NCBI RefSeq assembly: GCF_900111075.1 | Contig: NZ_FOFZ01000005.1 | Coordinates: 165,666-229,665 of the forward strand | DNA from: Flavobacterium frigoris | GTDB lineage: Bacteria; Bacteroidota; Bacteroidia; Flavobacteriales; Flavobacteriaceae | Reading direction: 5' to 3' | Length of the DNA stretch: 64,000 bases | In this document: positions 17,508 through 25,349 of the stretch, piece after piece | How positions within the stretch are numbered: position 1 is the first letter of the stretch | Layout: each line of letters begins with the position of its first letter | Notes under the pieces: generated by a model | The model's database searches: none | What the model was told of the DNA's origin: nothing | The model's input: the letters and a program-made list of their open reading frames with translations, nothing else | Translations under genes and position numbers: made by a program

Positions 17508-18761
17508 ATGAAATTTATCCTCCGAAGCGCCAAAATTATCGATTCAAACAGTCCTTTTCACAATCAGACAGTAGATATTTTAGTGGTAGATGGTATTATC
17601 AAAAAAATAGCACCTTCCCTTCCCAATACAGATAAAACCGAAGAAGTAAAACTCGATAATCTCCATGTATCTCAAGGATGGTTTGACAGTAGCGTTTCAC
17701 TGGGAGAGCCGGGTTATGAAGATAGAGAAACGATTGCTAATGGATTAAATGTTGCGGCAAAAAGCGGCTTTACTGCTATCGCGTTGCAGCCCAACTCCTT
17801 CCCTATCATTGACAATCAGTCCCATGTTAATTTTGTTCAAAATAAAGCTGTAGGAAGTGCTACGCAACTTTTCCCAATTGGTGCTCTGACTAAAGGAAGC
17901 GAAGGAAAAGACCTGGCAGAATTATTTGACATGACAAATTGCGGAGCCGTTGCCTTTGGCGATTATAATAAAAGCCAAGACAATGCTAATTTGCTGAAAA
18001 TTGCCTTACAATATGTTCAAGATTTTGACGGATTAGTGATCGCGTTTCCACAAGACGAAAAAATAAAAGGTCAAGGTGTTGTTAACGAAGGTGTTGTTTC
18101 CACTCGATTAGGGTTAAAAGGAATTCCAAATCTTGCCGAAGAATTACAAATTGCAAGGAATTTATTTTTATTAGAATACACTGGAGGTAAGTTGCACATA
18201 CCAACTGTTTCTACTGCAAAATCAGTTCAATTAATCAAAGACGCCAAAGCAAAAGGATTACAAGTTAGCTGTAGTGTAGCCGTGCATCATTTAGTATTGA
18301 CCGATGAAAAACTGGAAGGTTTTGATACCCGATTTAAAGTTTCGCCTCCCTTACGCACGGAAAAAGATCGCAAAGCACTACTCGAAGCAATAGTGGACAA
18401 TACCATTGATATGATCACATCAGACCATAATCCTATCGATATTGAACATAAGAAAATGGAGTTTGACATGGCTAAAAATGGGACTATCGGCTTAGAAAGT
18501 GCCTTTGGCGCGCTGATGACCGTTTTACCATTAGAAAAGGTAGTAGAAAAATTGACTTCAGGAAAAACATTTTTTAGTATCGAAAGTCATCCTATTGCAG
18601 AAGGAGCCAAAGCAAACATGAGTTTATTCACAACCAAAGGAAAAGGTGTTTTCACCAAGGCAGCCATTTTATCTAAATCTAAAAACTCAGCATTTCTGGG
18701 AACAGAAACAAAAGGAAAAGTGTACGGAATTGTAAACCAAGGAAAATTAATAATAGCATAA
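17508..18761 (+). CDS. Dihydroorotase-like protein lacking key metal ligands
   Basis: A 417-residue amidohydrolase-superfamily protein of class I dihydroorotase architecture. The defining DxHxHxREPG zinc motif reads DSSVSLGEPG at 60-69: both histidines are serine and the substrate-binding arginine is glycine. The later HxxHxST segment reads HIPTVST, losing one more histidine, whereas VHHLVLTDE, KVSPPLR and TSDHNP are kept. True dihydroorotase activity is therefore unlikely. It may be a structural partner, like the inactive PyrC' subunits that support aspartate transcarbamoylase in some bacteria (known for pseudomonads; applied here by inference), or have another role. It is downstream of the BatA gene and 9 bases before the next gene. 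Confidence 0.85.
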   Translation: MKFILRSAKIIDSNSPFHNQTVDILVVDGIIKKIAPSLPNTDKTEEVKLDNLHVSQGWFDSSVSLGEPGYEDRETIANGLNVAAKSGFTAIALQPNSFPIIDNQSHVNFVQNKAVGSATQLFPIGALTKGSEGKDLAELFDMTNCGAVAFGDYNKSQDNANLLKIALQYVQDFDGLVIAFPQDEKIKGQGVVNEGVVSTRLGLKGIPNLAEELQIARNLFLLEYTGGKLHIPTVSTAKSVQLIKDAKAKGLQVSCSVAVHHLVLTDEKLEGFDTRFKVSPPLRTEKDRKALLEAIVDNTIDMITSDHNPIDIEHKKMEFDMAKNGTIGLESAFGALMTVLPLEKVVEKLTSGKTFFSIESHPIAEGAKANMSLFTTKGKGVFTKAAILSKSKNSAFLGTETKGKVYGIVNQGKLIIA

Positions 18762-18770
18762 TCATACAAC

Positions 18771-19097
18771 ATGAATAATACGATTGAAAAAGGAAAAACG
18801 GCAGCGATTACCAGTTATATTTTAGGTATAGGCGTTTTTATCGCCATGTCTATGAATTCCGAAGATAAAAATACATTTGCTTCATTTCATATCCGTCAAG
18901 GACTGGGAATAACGCTTACTTTTATCTCACTAGGCTTAATTATTAGTAATTTTGACAGCCTGCTAATATCCGCTCCAATGTGGATTTTCGTTTCAGTACT
19001 GTGGTCATATGGTATCTTCAGTGCAATAAAAGGAGAAACAAAACCGATGCCTTTATTGGGAGCATTATTCCAAAAATGGTTTTCAAGTATTTCCTAA
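18771..19097 (+). CDS. Small membrane protein, DUF4870-like
   Basis: A 108-residue protein with three probable membrane helices (about 12-27, 44-62 and 68-87). The block FHIRQGLGITLTF is characteristic of the DUF4870/Tic20-like family (consensus near HARQALNFQLT). The C-terminal half ends in a KGETKPMPLLG loop typical of that family. Its start lies 9 bases after the previous stop, so it is probably cotranscribed with the dihydroorotase-like gene. Function unknown. Confidence 0.8.
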   Translation: MNNTIEKGKTAAITSYILGIGVFIAMSMNSEDKNTFASFHIRQGLGITLTFISLGLIISNFDSLLISAPMWIFVSVLWSYGIFSAIKGETKPMPLLGALFQKWFSSIS

Positions 19098-19171
19098 ATA
19101 TTAATTTCAAAAATTCTTCAATTATGTCAAAATTTAAAACTTTGCCATAGATTTTTAAAAACCATAAAAAA

Positions 19172-19810
19172 ATGAATTCATCTTTACAATATCTCATTAG
19201 AGAGCCAAAAATAAAACTAGACAAAAACCCACTTTTACTTTTACTTCACGGATACGGTAGCAATGCCGAAGATTTATTTTCGTTTGCAGATGAGCTTCCT
19301 GACGAGTATTACGTGATATCTGCACAAGCGCCTTATGATATGCAATACGGTAGTTATGCCTGGTATGCGATCAATTTTGATGCAGACCAAAATAAATTTT
19401 CAGATAACGAACAAGCAAAATCTTCTAGAGATTTAATTGCCCGTTTCATTGATGAATTAATTCTTAATTATCCGATTGATCCAAAAGCAGTTTCGTTGCT
19501 AGGCTTTAGCCAAGGAGCGATATTGAGTTACGCAATTGCGTTATCACATCCAGAAAAGATCAATAAAGTAATTGCTTTAAGCGGCTATGTAAATGACGAG
19601 ATTTTTGAAGAAAATTATCGAAATAACGATTTCTCAAAACTAAGTATATTTGCTTCTCACGGTGTCGTTGACCAAGTAATCCCAGTAACTTGGGCAAGAA
19701 AAACAAAGCCTTTTTTAGACGCATTAGGAATCAATTCTATATACAAAGAATACCCAATTGGACACGGAATATCCCCCCAGATATTTGCTGATTTCAAAAA
19801 CTGGTTATAA
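19172..19810 (+). CDS. Alpha/beta hydrolase (phospholipase/carboxylesterase family)
   Basis: A 212-residue cytoplasmic serine hydrolase of the PF02230 carboxylesterase type. It has the oxyanion-hole segment LLLLHGYGSN (about 21-30), the nucleophile elbow GFSQG (around residue 110), an acid in HGVVDQVIPV and the catalytic histidine in YPIGHGISP near the C-terminus. No signal peptide. It is the last gene of the run that begins with the BatA protein and ends in a strong bidirectional terminator. The natural ester substrate is not known. Confidence 0.9.
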   Translation: MNSSLQYLIREPKIKLDKNPLLLLLHGYGSNAEDLFSFADELPDEYYVISAQAPYDMQYGSYAWYAINFDADQNKFSDNEQAKSSRDLIARFIDELILNYPIDPKAVSLLGFSQGAILSYAIALSHPEKINKVIALSGYVNDEIFEENYRNNDFSKLSIFASHGVVDQVIPVTWARKTKPFLDALGINSIYKEYPIGHGISPQIFADFKNWL

Positions 19811-19815
19811 AAAAA

Positions 19816-19853
19816 AACAAAAAAAAGGTTCCAAAATTTGGAACCTTTTTTTT
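19816..19853. terminator. Bidirectional terminator
   Basis: GGTTCCAAA (19827-19835) pairs with TTTGGAACC (19837-19845) and is flanked by an A-run on the left and eight T on the right. It lies between convergent genes; the stop codon of the minus-strand gene (19852-19854) is part of the T-run. Confidence 0.9.
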
Positions 19854-20352
19854 ATTTCTGATACAATAAGGTTTGATTTACTTCAAAAGAAATACTTTCA
19901 TCACTATTTACGAAATACTTCAGTAGTACTTCACCCCAAATTTCTCCATCACTATAATCAGCAATAATCCATCTGTGGTTTAGAATTTTTACTTTATTGA
20001 TAATAAATTTATGAGCCCCTATTTGATCTTGGCCTACATAAGGATTCCCTTTTGGATTTGTATTGAAATCCAGTAATTTTTCTGTTACATAAGGAATTAA
20101 TTCTTCATACTTTATCATTTTTTCCGAATCTCCCGATTCAAAATAATTCTGAGCATTTTCATTTTTTTCCAAAGAAAAATAATTAGCATCATTCAACTTA
20201 GCAGTAATTGAGTTCAAGCTATCTTTTAATTTTTTAGTTGTTTTTTCATATCTTTTTTGTTCAAAACTGACCTCGCTACTATAAAAGCTATAGGTAAAAA
20301 CATTCATAAGAACCAGTATTATAAAGGCATAGAGTAAAAACGATTTTTTCAT
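19852..20352 (-). CDS. Hypothetical membrane-anchored protein
   Basis: A 166-residue protein with one N-terminal hydrophobic anchor (LLYAFIILVLMNVFTYSFY, residues about 6-24), a charged helical stretch that may be a coiled coil (KRYEKTTKKLKDSLNSITAKLND, in two parts, about 34-56) and a C-terminal beta-rich domain. The conserved-looking centre NPYVGQDQIGAHKFIINKVKIL (two parts) and HRWIIADYSDGEIWGEVLLKY suggest a small folded periplasmic domain. I do not recognise the family. It lies 12 bases downstream of the MBL hydrolase on the same strand, so the two are probably an operon. Confidence 0.75.
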   Translation of the reverse strand: MKKSFLLYAFIILVLMNVFTYSFYSSEVSFEQKRYEKTTKKLKDSLNSITAKLNDANYFSLEKNENAQNYFESGDSEKMIKYEELIPYVTEKLLDFNTNPKGNPYVGQDQIGAHKFIINKVKILNHRWIIADYSDGEIWGEVLLKYFVNSDESISFEVNQTLLYQK

Positions 20353-20364
20353 TTTATTTTTTTG

Positions 20365-21129
20365 TTATAGTGTAATTTCTAAATTATCATAAGCGAGGAA
20401 AACATTTTTAGGTAACTTTTTTTGTACCTCTTCATGAAAACCGAACACATGACTTATATGAGTTAAATATGTTTTTTCAGGTTGTAGCAGTGCAATTAAA
20501 TCTAAGGCTTCTTCCAAGTTTAAATGGGAGAAGTGAGGTTCTTCTCTTAATACATTTATTACTAGTACTTTTAAACCTTGAAGTTTTAGTATTTCACTTT
20601 CATCGATTGTTTTAACGTCAGTAAGATAAGCAAAATCATCAATCCTATAACCAAATACTTGTAATTCACCATGCATTACATTTATAGGAATGGCTAGTTT
20701 ATCCCCTATTTGAAATGGTTGATTATTGACAACAGCAATGGTTTTTACGGAGGGTGCTCCAGGATATCTATTTACTGCTGTAAAAATATAATCAAAACGT
20801 TCCTTGAGATTATCTATCACCCGATGATGGGCATAAATAGGAATCTCTCCCTGTTTAAAATTAAACGGTCGAATATCATCTAAACCAGAAGTATGGTCAG
20901 CATGTTCATGAGTAAAAAGAATTCCATCTACTTTTTGACAATTAGACGCCAGCATTTGTTGCCTGAAATCAGGGCCACAATCAATTACATAAGAATGGTC
21001 GTTCCACCTAATCCAAACAGATACGCGCAGCCTTTTGTCTTTCAAATCAGTGCTTTTGCATACTGGATGATTACTCCCAATAACAGGTATTCCTTGTGAT
21101 GTGCCAGTGCCTAAAAAATATACTTTCAA
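20365..21129 (-). CDS. MBL-fold metallo-hydrolase (PhnP-like)
   Basis: A 254-residue metallo-beta-lactamase-fold hydrolase. It begins with MKVYFLGTGTSQGIPV, the family N-terminus, encoded from a TTG start at 21129 (no in-frame ATG lies upstream). The metal site THEHADH is at about residues 74-80. Further ligands appear in NVMHGE, an aspartate in YLTDVK and histidines in LTHISHVFG. The start GTGTSQGIP and the cysteine in HPVCKS resemble the PhnP phosphodiesterase subgroup. It probably cleaves a phosphodiester such as a cyclic or nucleotide substrate; the substrate is not evident. It is divergent from the unknown gene at 21226. Confidence 0.9.
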   Translation of the reverse strand: MKVYFLGTGTSQGIPVIGSNHPVCKSTDLKDKRLRVSVWIRWNDHSYVIDCGPDFRQQMLASNCQKVDGILFTHEHADHTSGLDDIRPFNFKQGEIPIYAHHRVIDNLKERFDYIFTAVNRYPGAPSVKTIAVVNNQPFQIGDKLAIPINVMHGELQVFGYRIDDFAYLTDVKTIDESEILKLQGLKVLVINVLREEPHFSHLNLEEALDLIALLQPEKTYLTHISHVFGFHEEVQKKLPKNVFLAYDNLEITL

Positions 21130-21148
21130 TTGCTCTTTATTTTTTTTA

Positions 21149-21156
21149 CAAAAATA
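21149..21156 (-). promoter_or_regulatory. Candidate -7 promoter element of the MBL hydrolase gene
   Basis: On the minus strand this reads TATTTTTG, an exact TAnnTTTG match about 20 bases before the TTG start at 21129. Confidence 0.5.
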
Positions 21157-21190
21157 GGATTAATTATCTTTCATTAGAAACCTATTTAAC

Positions 21191-21198
21191 TAACTTTG
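21191..21198 (+). promoter_or_regulatory. Candidate -7 promoter element (TAACTTTG)
   Basis: Exact TAnnTTTG match 27 bases before the start at 21226. A TTTC lies 18-20 bases further up in place of TTTG. Confidence 0.5.
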
Positions 21199-21225
21199 TA
21201 TCATATTAGCCATATTTAAAATATA

Positions 21226-22701
21226 ATGGATACAGAAATAAAACTAAAAGGTGACAAAGTCATCGCACAAATACCCTCTATAAAAGATAAAGCCCTCCGT
21301 ATCAATTTGAACGAAAATATATATGGGACCTTTGCCGAAATTGGTGCTGGACAAGAAACTGTAAGACATTTTTTTAGATCTGGTGGTTCTTCTGGAACTA
21401 TTGCAAAAGCAATGTCAGCTTATGATAAAGATTTTAGTGATGCGATATATGGTATAGAAAAAGACGGACGATATGTAACAGAAAGCCGACTTAAAAGAAT
21501 GATTACCATGGAAGGTGAGCTAATTGAAAAGCGATTGAGCAGAGAAAAACACCCGAATAAAATGTTTTTTAGTTATGCCAATACTGTTGCTACAATCGAT
21601 TTTGCCAAACAATTTAAAGGCCACGGATGGGTAGGTATCCGGTACCAGATTGAGCCAGATGAAGATTATAACGAAATTATACTTCATATCCGTTTTAAAG
21701 AGACTGATGCGCGATTACAACAAGAAACCCTTGGTATCCTTGGGGTTAATTTAATATACGGTGCGTACTATAAATACAATGATCCAAAACGATTACTGCG
21801 GTATTTATATGATCATTTAGACAAAGACCAACTGGAAATAGATACCATAAATTTCTCAGGTCCTCGTTTTGCAGATGTAGACAATCGTTTGATGAGTTTA
21901 CAATTAGTAAAAAACGGAATGACTGATGCAGTTATGTTTGATCCTCAAGGAAGAAACATACTTCCAGCAGCAATCTTGTATAAAAAGAATATTCTTGCTC
22001 TAAGAGGTAGTTTCCGTCCTGTTACGAAAGTAAATATGGATATGTACGAGAAATCATTAAAGATGTTTCTAGAGGAAAATAAAGTTGAAAAAGAAAATAC
22101 ACTAGTTGTTTTTGAAATTACCTTATCAAACTTACGTTCCGATGGTGAAATTGACGAACGCGATTTCATGGACCGAGCCGAATTGCTTTGCTCCCTCGGA
22201 CAAACGGTAATGATTTCAAATTTCCAGGAATATTACAAAGTGGTCGAATATTTTGCCAATTATACTAAAGCAAGAATGGGATTAGCTATGGGAGTAAACA
22301 ACCTGGTTGATATTTTTGATGAAAAATACTATCGTCATTTAAGTGGAGGAATCCTGGAAGCTTTCGGGAAGTTGTTCTTCCGTGATATGAAGGTATTTTT
22401 ATATCCAATGCTTGACGAAAATGGGGATATCATTACTTCTGAAAATCTAAAAGTACATCCTAGAATGAAAGAATTATACAAATTCTTTAAATTCAATGGA
22501 AAAGTGGTAGATATCGATGATTATGATCCTAAAATTTTAGAAGTATTCTCGCGAGAGGTATTAAAAATGATTAGTGACGGCAAACCAGGCTGGGAACCAA
22601 TGCTTCCTCACGGTATTGCTGAAATAATCAAAGAGCATAGCCTTTTTGGGTATAATCCAATGAAAGTACTAAACGAAAATAACTTGAGTTCCGATTGTTA
22701 A
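21226..22701 (+). CDS. Conserved protein of unknown function (about 490 residues)
   Basis: A 491-residue soluble protein with no signal peptide or membrane segment. Distinct segments include NENIYGTFAEIGAGQETVRHFFR (in parts, about 28-50), RSGGSSGTIAKAMSAYDK, the central GWVGIRYQIEPDEDYNEI and a C-terminal LPHGIAEIIKEHSLFGYNPMK. I associate this length and these segments with a family often given poor automatic names in flavobacteria, such as nicotinate-nucleotide adenylyltransferase or TonB-dependent receptor. Neither fits: no HxGH adenylyltransferase motif and no plug or barrel can be seen. No function is assigned. It is a single-gene unit with its own promoter and a strong terminator. Confidence 0.85.
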   Translation: MDTEIKLKGDKVIAQIPSIKDKALRINLNENIYGTFAEIGAGQETVRHFFRSGGSSGTIAKAMSAYDKDFSDAIYGIEKDGRYVTESRLKRMITMEGELIEKRLSREKHPNKMFFSYANTVATIDFAKQFKGHGWVGIRYQIEPDEDYNEIILHIRFKETDARLQQETLGILGVNLIYGAYYKYNDPKRLLRYLYDHLDKDQLEIDTINFSGPRFADVDNRLMSLQLVKNGMTDAVMFDPQGRNILPAAILYKKNILALRGSFRPVTKVNMDMYEKSLKMFLEENKVEKENTLVVFEITLSNLRSDGEIDERDFMDRAELLCSLGQTVMISNFQEYYKVVEYFANYTKARMGLAMGVNNLVDIFDEKYYRHLSGGILEAFGKLFFRDMKVFLYPMLDENGDIITSENLKVHPRMKELYKFFKFNGKVVDIDDYDPKILEVFSREVLKMISDGKPGWEPMLPHGIAEIIKEHSLFGYNPMKVLNENNLSSDC

Positions 22702-22726
22702 TACAAACGATTCAGTGCTAAAAAAT

Positions 22727-22766
22727 AAAAAGCCAAGAAAGTAATTTTTACTTTCTTGGCTTTTAT
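22727..22766. terminator. Bidirectional terminator between convergent genes
   Basis: Perfect 17-bp stem AAAAGCCAAGAAAGTAA (22728-22744) with its complement (22748-22764) and a TTT loop, A-run before and T-run after. It serves the unknown gene on the plus strand and bcp on the minus strand. Confidence 0.92.
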
Positions 22767-22793
22767 TTATGTGAAAATGATTACTCCGTGCTC

Positions 22794-23252
22794 TTAAATT
22801 TCTTTTAGAATCTGGTCTGCATGGGCTTTAGTTTTTACTTTGTCGATCACCTCGTCGATAATTCCATTTTCATCAATAACAAAAGTGGTTCTGTGAATTC
22901 CGTCGTATTCTTTTCCCATAAATTTTTTAGGTCCCCAAACACCAAAAGATTCTATTACTGATTTATCCTCATCTGCCAATAGCGGAAACGGGAAATCATA
23001 TTTTTCTTTAAATTTAGCTTGTTTTGCTGGTGCATCGGCACTTACACCTAATAGTTCATAATTATTCGCTTTAAAGCGTTCAAAATTATCTCTAAGGTCA
23101 CAGGCTTCGGCCGTACAACCTGGTGTACTTGCTTTTGGGTAAAAGAAAACAACTAATTTTTTTCCTTTGTAATCTGCTAATTTATGAGAGTTCCCGTCTT
23201 GATCTAATCCTGAAAAACTAGGTGCTTTATCCCCTTTTTTTAATGTTGTCAT
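22794..23252 (-). CDS. bcp: Thioredoxin-dependent thiol peroxidase
   Basis: A 152-residue peroxiredoxin of the Bcp/PrxQ class that reduces hydrogen and organic peroxides using thioredoxin. The peroxidatic site YPKASTPGCTAEACDLRD holds Cys46 (peroxidatic) and Cys51 (resolving), the typical five-residue spacing of atypical two-Cys PrxQ. The thioredoxin-fold segments LVVFFYPK and LLGVSADAPAKQAKF are intact and length is normal. It is cytoplasmic. It is monocistronic, with structured element C directly upstream of its start on the opposite side of nth. Confidence 0.96.
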   Translation of the reverse strand: MTTLKKGDKAPSFSGLDQDGNSHKLADYKGKKLVVFFYPKASTPGCTAEACDLRDNFERFKANNYELLGVSADAPAKQAKFKEKYDFPFPLLADEDKSVIESFGVWGPKKFMGKEYDGIHRTTFVIDENGIIDEVIDKVKTKAHADQILKEI

Positions 23253-23279
23253 ATTTTTTTTATTTATAATCTATGAAAT

Positions 23280-23430
23280 GCCCCAGATGGTAATAGAAAG
23301 CCCGGACTGAAAAAAACTATTTTTTCTTGTTTATAAAGAGCGACCGGCAGGAAGCTCCTTTATAGACTTAGAAAAAAGGTTTTTTGAAGGAGGACTTGTA
23401 ATGAACAGCTGGATTAGGCACATCCTAAAA
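23280..23430 (+). repeat. Structured dispersed intergenic element, copy C (long form)
   Basis: About 150 bases in the gap between divergent bcp and nth. Its ends resemble copies A and B (TGCCCCAGATGGTAATAG then AAAGCC on the left; GAACAGCTGGATTAGG then a TCCTAAAA end on the right), but the centre is longer. The middle holds a hairpin in which GAGC (23338-23341) pairs with GCTC (23353-23356) and the flanking TATAAA with TTTATA, around a loop with CGACCGGCAGGAA. No reading frame is present. Confidence 0.6.
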
Positions 23431-23465
23431 TTTATATTATTTTTACAAGATATAAAAATACAAAA

Positions 23466-24116
23466 ATGACGAAGCAAGAACGGGTAACATTTGTTATAAA
23501 TACGTTAAAAGAATTATACCCTACGATTCCTATTCCCTTAGATCATAAGGATCCATATACTTTGTTGATTGCTGTTTTACTTTCGGCACAGTGCACAGAT
23601 GTGCGTGTTAACCAAATTACTCCTTTACTTTTTGCCAAGGCGGATAATCCGTATGATATGATAAAAATGTCCATCGAAGAGATTAGAGATATTATACGTC
23701 CTTGTGGGCTTTCGCCAATGAAATCGAAAGGAATTCATGGTTTATCCCATATTTTGATTGATAAGCATGGTGGCGAAGTACCTCAAAGTTTTGAATATCT
23801 AGAGGAATTACCAGCTGTAGGACATAAAACAGCAAGCGTAGTGATGTCTCAGGCATTTGGAGTTGCTGCTTTCCCAGTAGATACTCACATTCACCGCTTG
23901 ATGTACCGCTGGAATTTGACTAATGGTAAAAATGTCGTTCAAACAGAAAAAGATGCTAAACGTATTTTTCCAGAGGAGATATGGAACGATTTGCACTTGC
24001 AAATAATATGGTATGGAAGACAATATTCTCCTGCCCGAGGTTGGGATTTAGAAAAAGATATCATCACTAAAACTGTAGGAAGAAAAACGGTTTTAGATGA
24101 GTATTATAAAAAATAA
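23466..24116 (+). CDS. nth: Endonuclease III-type DNA glycosylase without the Fe-S cysteines
   Basis: A 216-residue helix-hairpin-helix glycosylase/AP lyase for oxidised pyrimidines. The catalytic lysine is Lys121 in LPAVGHKTASVV and the catalytic aspartate is Asp139 in FPVDTHIHR; LLSAQCTD near residue 40 is also conserved. In E. coli Nth the C-terminus carries four cysteines (pattern CX6CX2CX5C) binding a [4Fe-4S] cluster; here the segment WYGRQYSPARGWDLEKDI and everything after it contain no cysteine at all. It should therefore be a cluster-less member. Context gives no further hint. A hairpin lies directly at the stop codon. Confidence 0.92.
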   Translation: MTKQERVTFVINTLKELYPTIPIPLDHKDPYTLLIAVLLSAQCTDVRVNQITPLLFAKADNPYDMIKMSIEEIRDIIRPCGLSPMKSKGIHGLSHILIDKHGGEVPQSFEYLEELPAVGHKTASVVMSQAFGVAAFPVDTHIHRLMYRWNLTNGKNVVQTEKDAKRIFPEEIWNDLHLQIIWYGRQYSPARGWDLEKDIITKTVGRKTVLDEYYKK

Positions 24117-24151
24117 ATTTCACTAGTTTGATATACAAATTAGTGAAATTT
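24115..24151 (+). terminator. Hairpin at the nth stop codon
   Basis: AAATTTCACTA (24115-24125) pairs with TAGTGAAATTT (24141-24151), extended by TTTG/CAAA. The following T-run is weak, so termination is likely but less certain than for other hairpins here. Confidence 0.6.
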
Positions 24152-24207
24152 ATCAATTCAAGTTTTAAAATAGTACGTGACCTTTACCCATTGAAATAAC
24201 AATAGTT

Positions 24208-24351
24208 CTAGTTAGAAATAATTTCGAAACTATGATTGTCAATTTCTATCATGCTTAGTGCCTTTGAATAGTTTAACAAAAAAGAAACGACTTCTTTTCT
24301 TGGTTTCATTACCTTATTTGGTAATGATTTTTTAGAGTAAATTTTTGCCAT
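24208..24351 (-). CDS. Small 47-residue protein downstream of the sigma factor
   Basis: An ATG at 24351 opens a frame of 47 residues, MAKIYSKKSLPNKVMKPRKE followed by VVSFLLNYSKALSMIEIDNH and SFEIISN. It starts with a basic stretch and continues with a helix-like segment of mixed hydrophobic and charged residues. It begins 51 bases after the stop of the sigma-factor gene on the same strand, so it is probably cotranscribed. The regular composition and the position argue for a real gene. I do not know its function; a role as a modulator of the sigma factor is only a guess from position. Confidence 0.65.
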   Translation of the reverse strand: MAKIYSKKSLPNKVMKPRKEVVSFLLNYSKALSMIEIDNHSFEIISN

Positions 24352-24402
24352 GCTGTGCTACAATTAGTTTTTAATATTAACGCAGCATATATTTATATAT
24401 TG

Positions 24403-24990
24403 TTAATTAGTTAAAACAATTTGATGTTTGTCAATAACTTTTCTCAGATTCATTAAAGCATAACGCATTCTACCTAAGGACGTATTAATGCTTACCCCAG
24501 TGATTTCTGAGATTTCTTTAAAACTCATATCCTGGTACATACGCATCACCAAAACTTCCTTTTGATCAAGCGGTAGCTCTTCAATTAGTTTCTTTATGTC
24601 AATTTCAACTTGATCTGCAATAATTTTATTTTCGATTGTAGGGGAATCATCTGACATTATCGAAAAAATAGAAAACTCTTCTGTTTCTCTAAACAAAGGC
24701 ATTTTTTTATTTTTTCTAAAATGATCAATAATCAGATTGTGAGCGATTCGCATAACCCAAGGCAGGAATTTACCTTCTTCATTATAGGAATTTGACTTTA
24801 ATGTCTTAATTACTTTAATAAATGTATCTTGAAAAATATCATTTGAAATATCTCTATCAGAGATTTTAGAGTATATAAAGCCATAAATTCTAGATTCATG
24901 CCTTTTGATTAATGTAGACAAAGCCTCTTCATTTCCTGCTACATAATGTTGTACCAATAAAGCATCTGGAGTTTGTATATTAGCTATCAT
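24403..24990 (-). CDS. ECF-type RNA polymerase sigma factor
   Basis: A 195-residue sigma-70 family member of the ECF class. Region 2 (about residues 10-95) includes IYGFIYSKISDRDISNDIFQ then DTFIKVIKTL and FLPWVMRIAHNLIIDHFRK, the core-binding and -10 recognition helices. Region 4 (about 130-190) includes LPLDQKEVLVMRMYQDMSFK and EISEITGVSINTSLGRMRYAL, a helix-turn-helix. No anti-sigma gene with a membrane segment follows; instead a 47-residue gene does. The upstream gap holds a good promoter with a leader of roughly 90 bases. Which stress or signal it answers is not visible. Confidence 0.93.
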   Translation of the reverse strand: MIANIQTPDALLVQHYVAGNEEALSTLIKRHESRIYGFIYSKISDRDISNDIFQDTFIKVIKTLKSNSYNEEGKFLPWVMRIAHNLIIDHFRKNKKMPLFRETEEFSIFSIMSDDSPTIENKIIADQVEIDIKKLIEELPLDQKEVLVMRMYQDMSFKEISEITGVSINTSLGRMRYALMNLRKVIDKHQIVLTN

Positions 24991-25086
24991 AGTAATACTT
25001 TTTAGTTTAGTTTAAAATTTGGGTAATTTTTCTAAAAAGTAATTTTTTACTATAGGCTAATTTTGATTTGTGGTTTATCTAAAGGT

Positions 25087-25118
25087 CAAATCTAACAAAA
25101 ATTTATTTTAAATAACAA
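25087..25118 (-). promoter_or_regulatory. Promoter of the sigma-factor gene
   Basis: On the minus strand TTG (25116-25118), a 21-base spacer, then TAGATTTG (25087-25094), matching the Bacteroidota -33/-7 arrangement. The leader to the ATG at 24990 is about 90 bases. Confidence 0.6.
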
Positions 25119-25294
25119 CAAAAATTAAGAAAATTTAACACACTAATTTTGAAAGTGTTAAAAACAAGGAATTAAACATTCTATTTAAATGTTTTTAGAA
25201 AAAAACAATACAGCTTAAAGAACATTGGTGTCCATATATTGAACTTGGTATGGACTAAAAATAAAATATCTAAAGTTGAATGTCCTCTAAAAGC
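25119..25294. other. Rest of the 24991-25349 gap
   Basis: Besides the sigma-factor promoter and the terminator at 25295, this stretch is very AT-rich and holds no reading frame or recognisable element. Confidence 0.6.
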
Positions 25295-25332
25295 AAAAAA
25301 GTAGCAAGTGTAAATTTACTTGCTACTTTTTT
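25295..25332 (-). terminator. Terminator at the end of the polysaccharide utilisation operon
   Basis: AAAAAGTAGCAAGT (25296-25309) pairs with its perfect complement (25318-25331), with an 8-base loop. For minus-strand transcription leaving the GH16 gene at 25350 the A-run becomes the T-run. Confidence 0.9.
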
Positions 25333-25349
25333 ATGGTGTACAATCCTAT

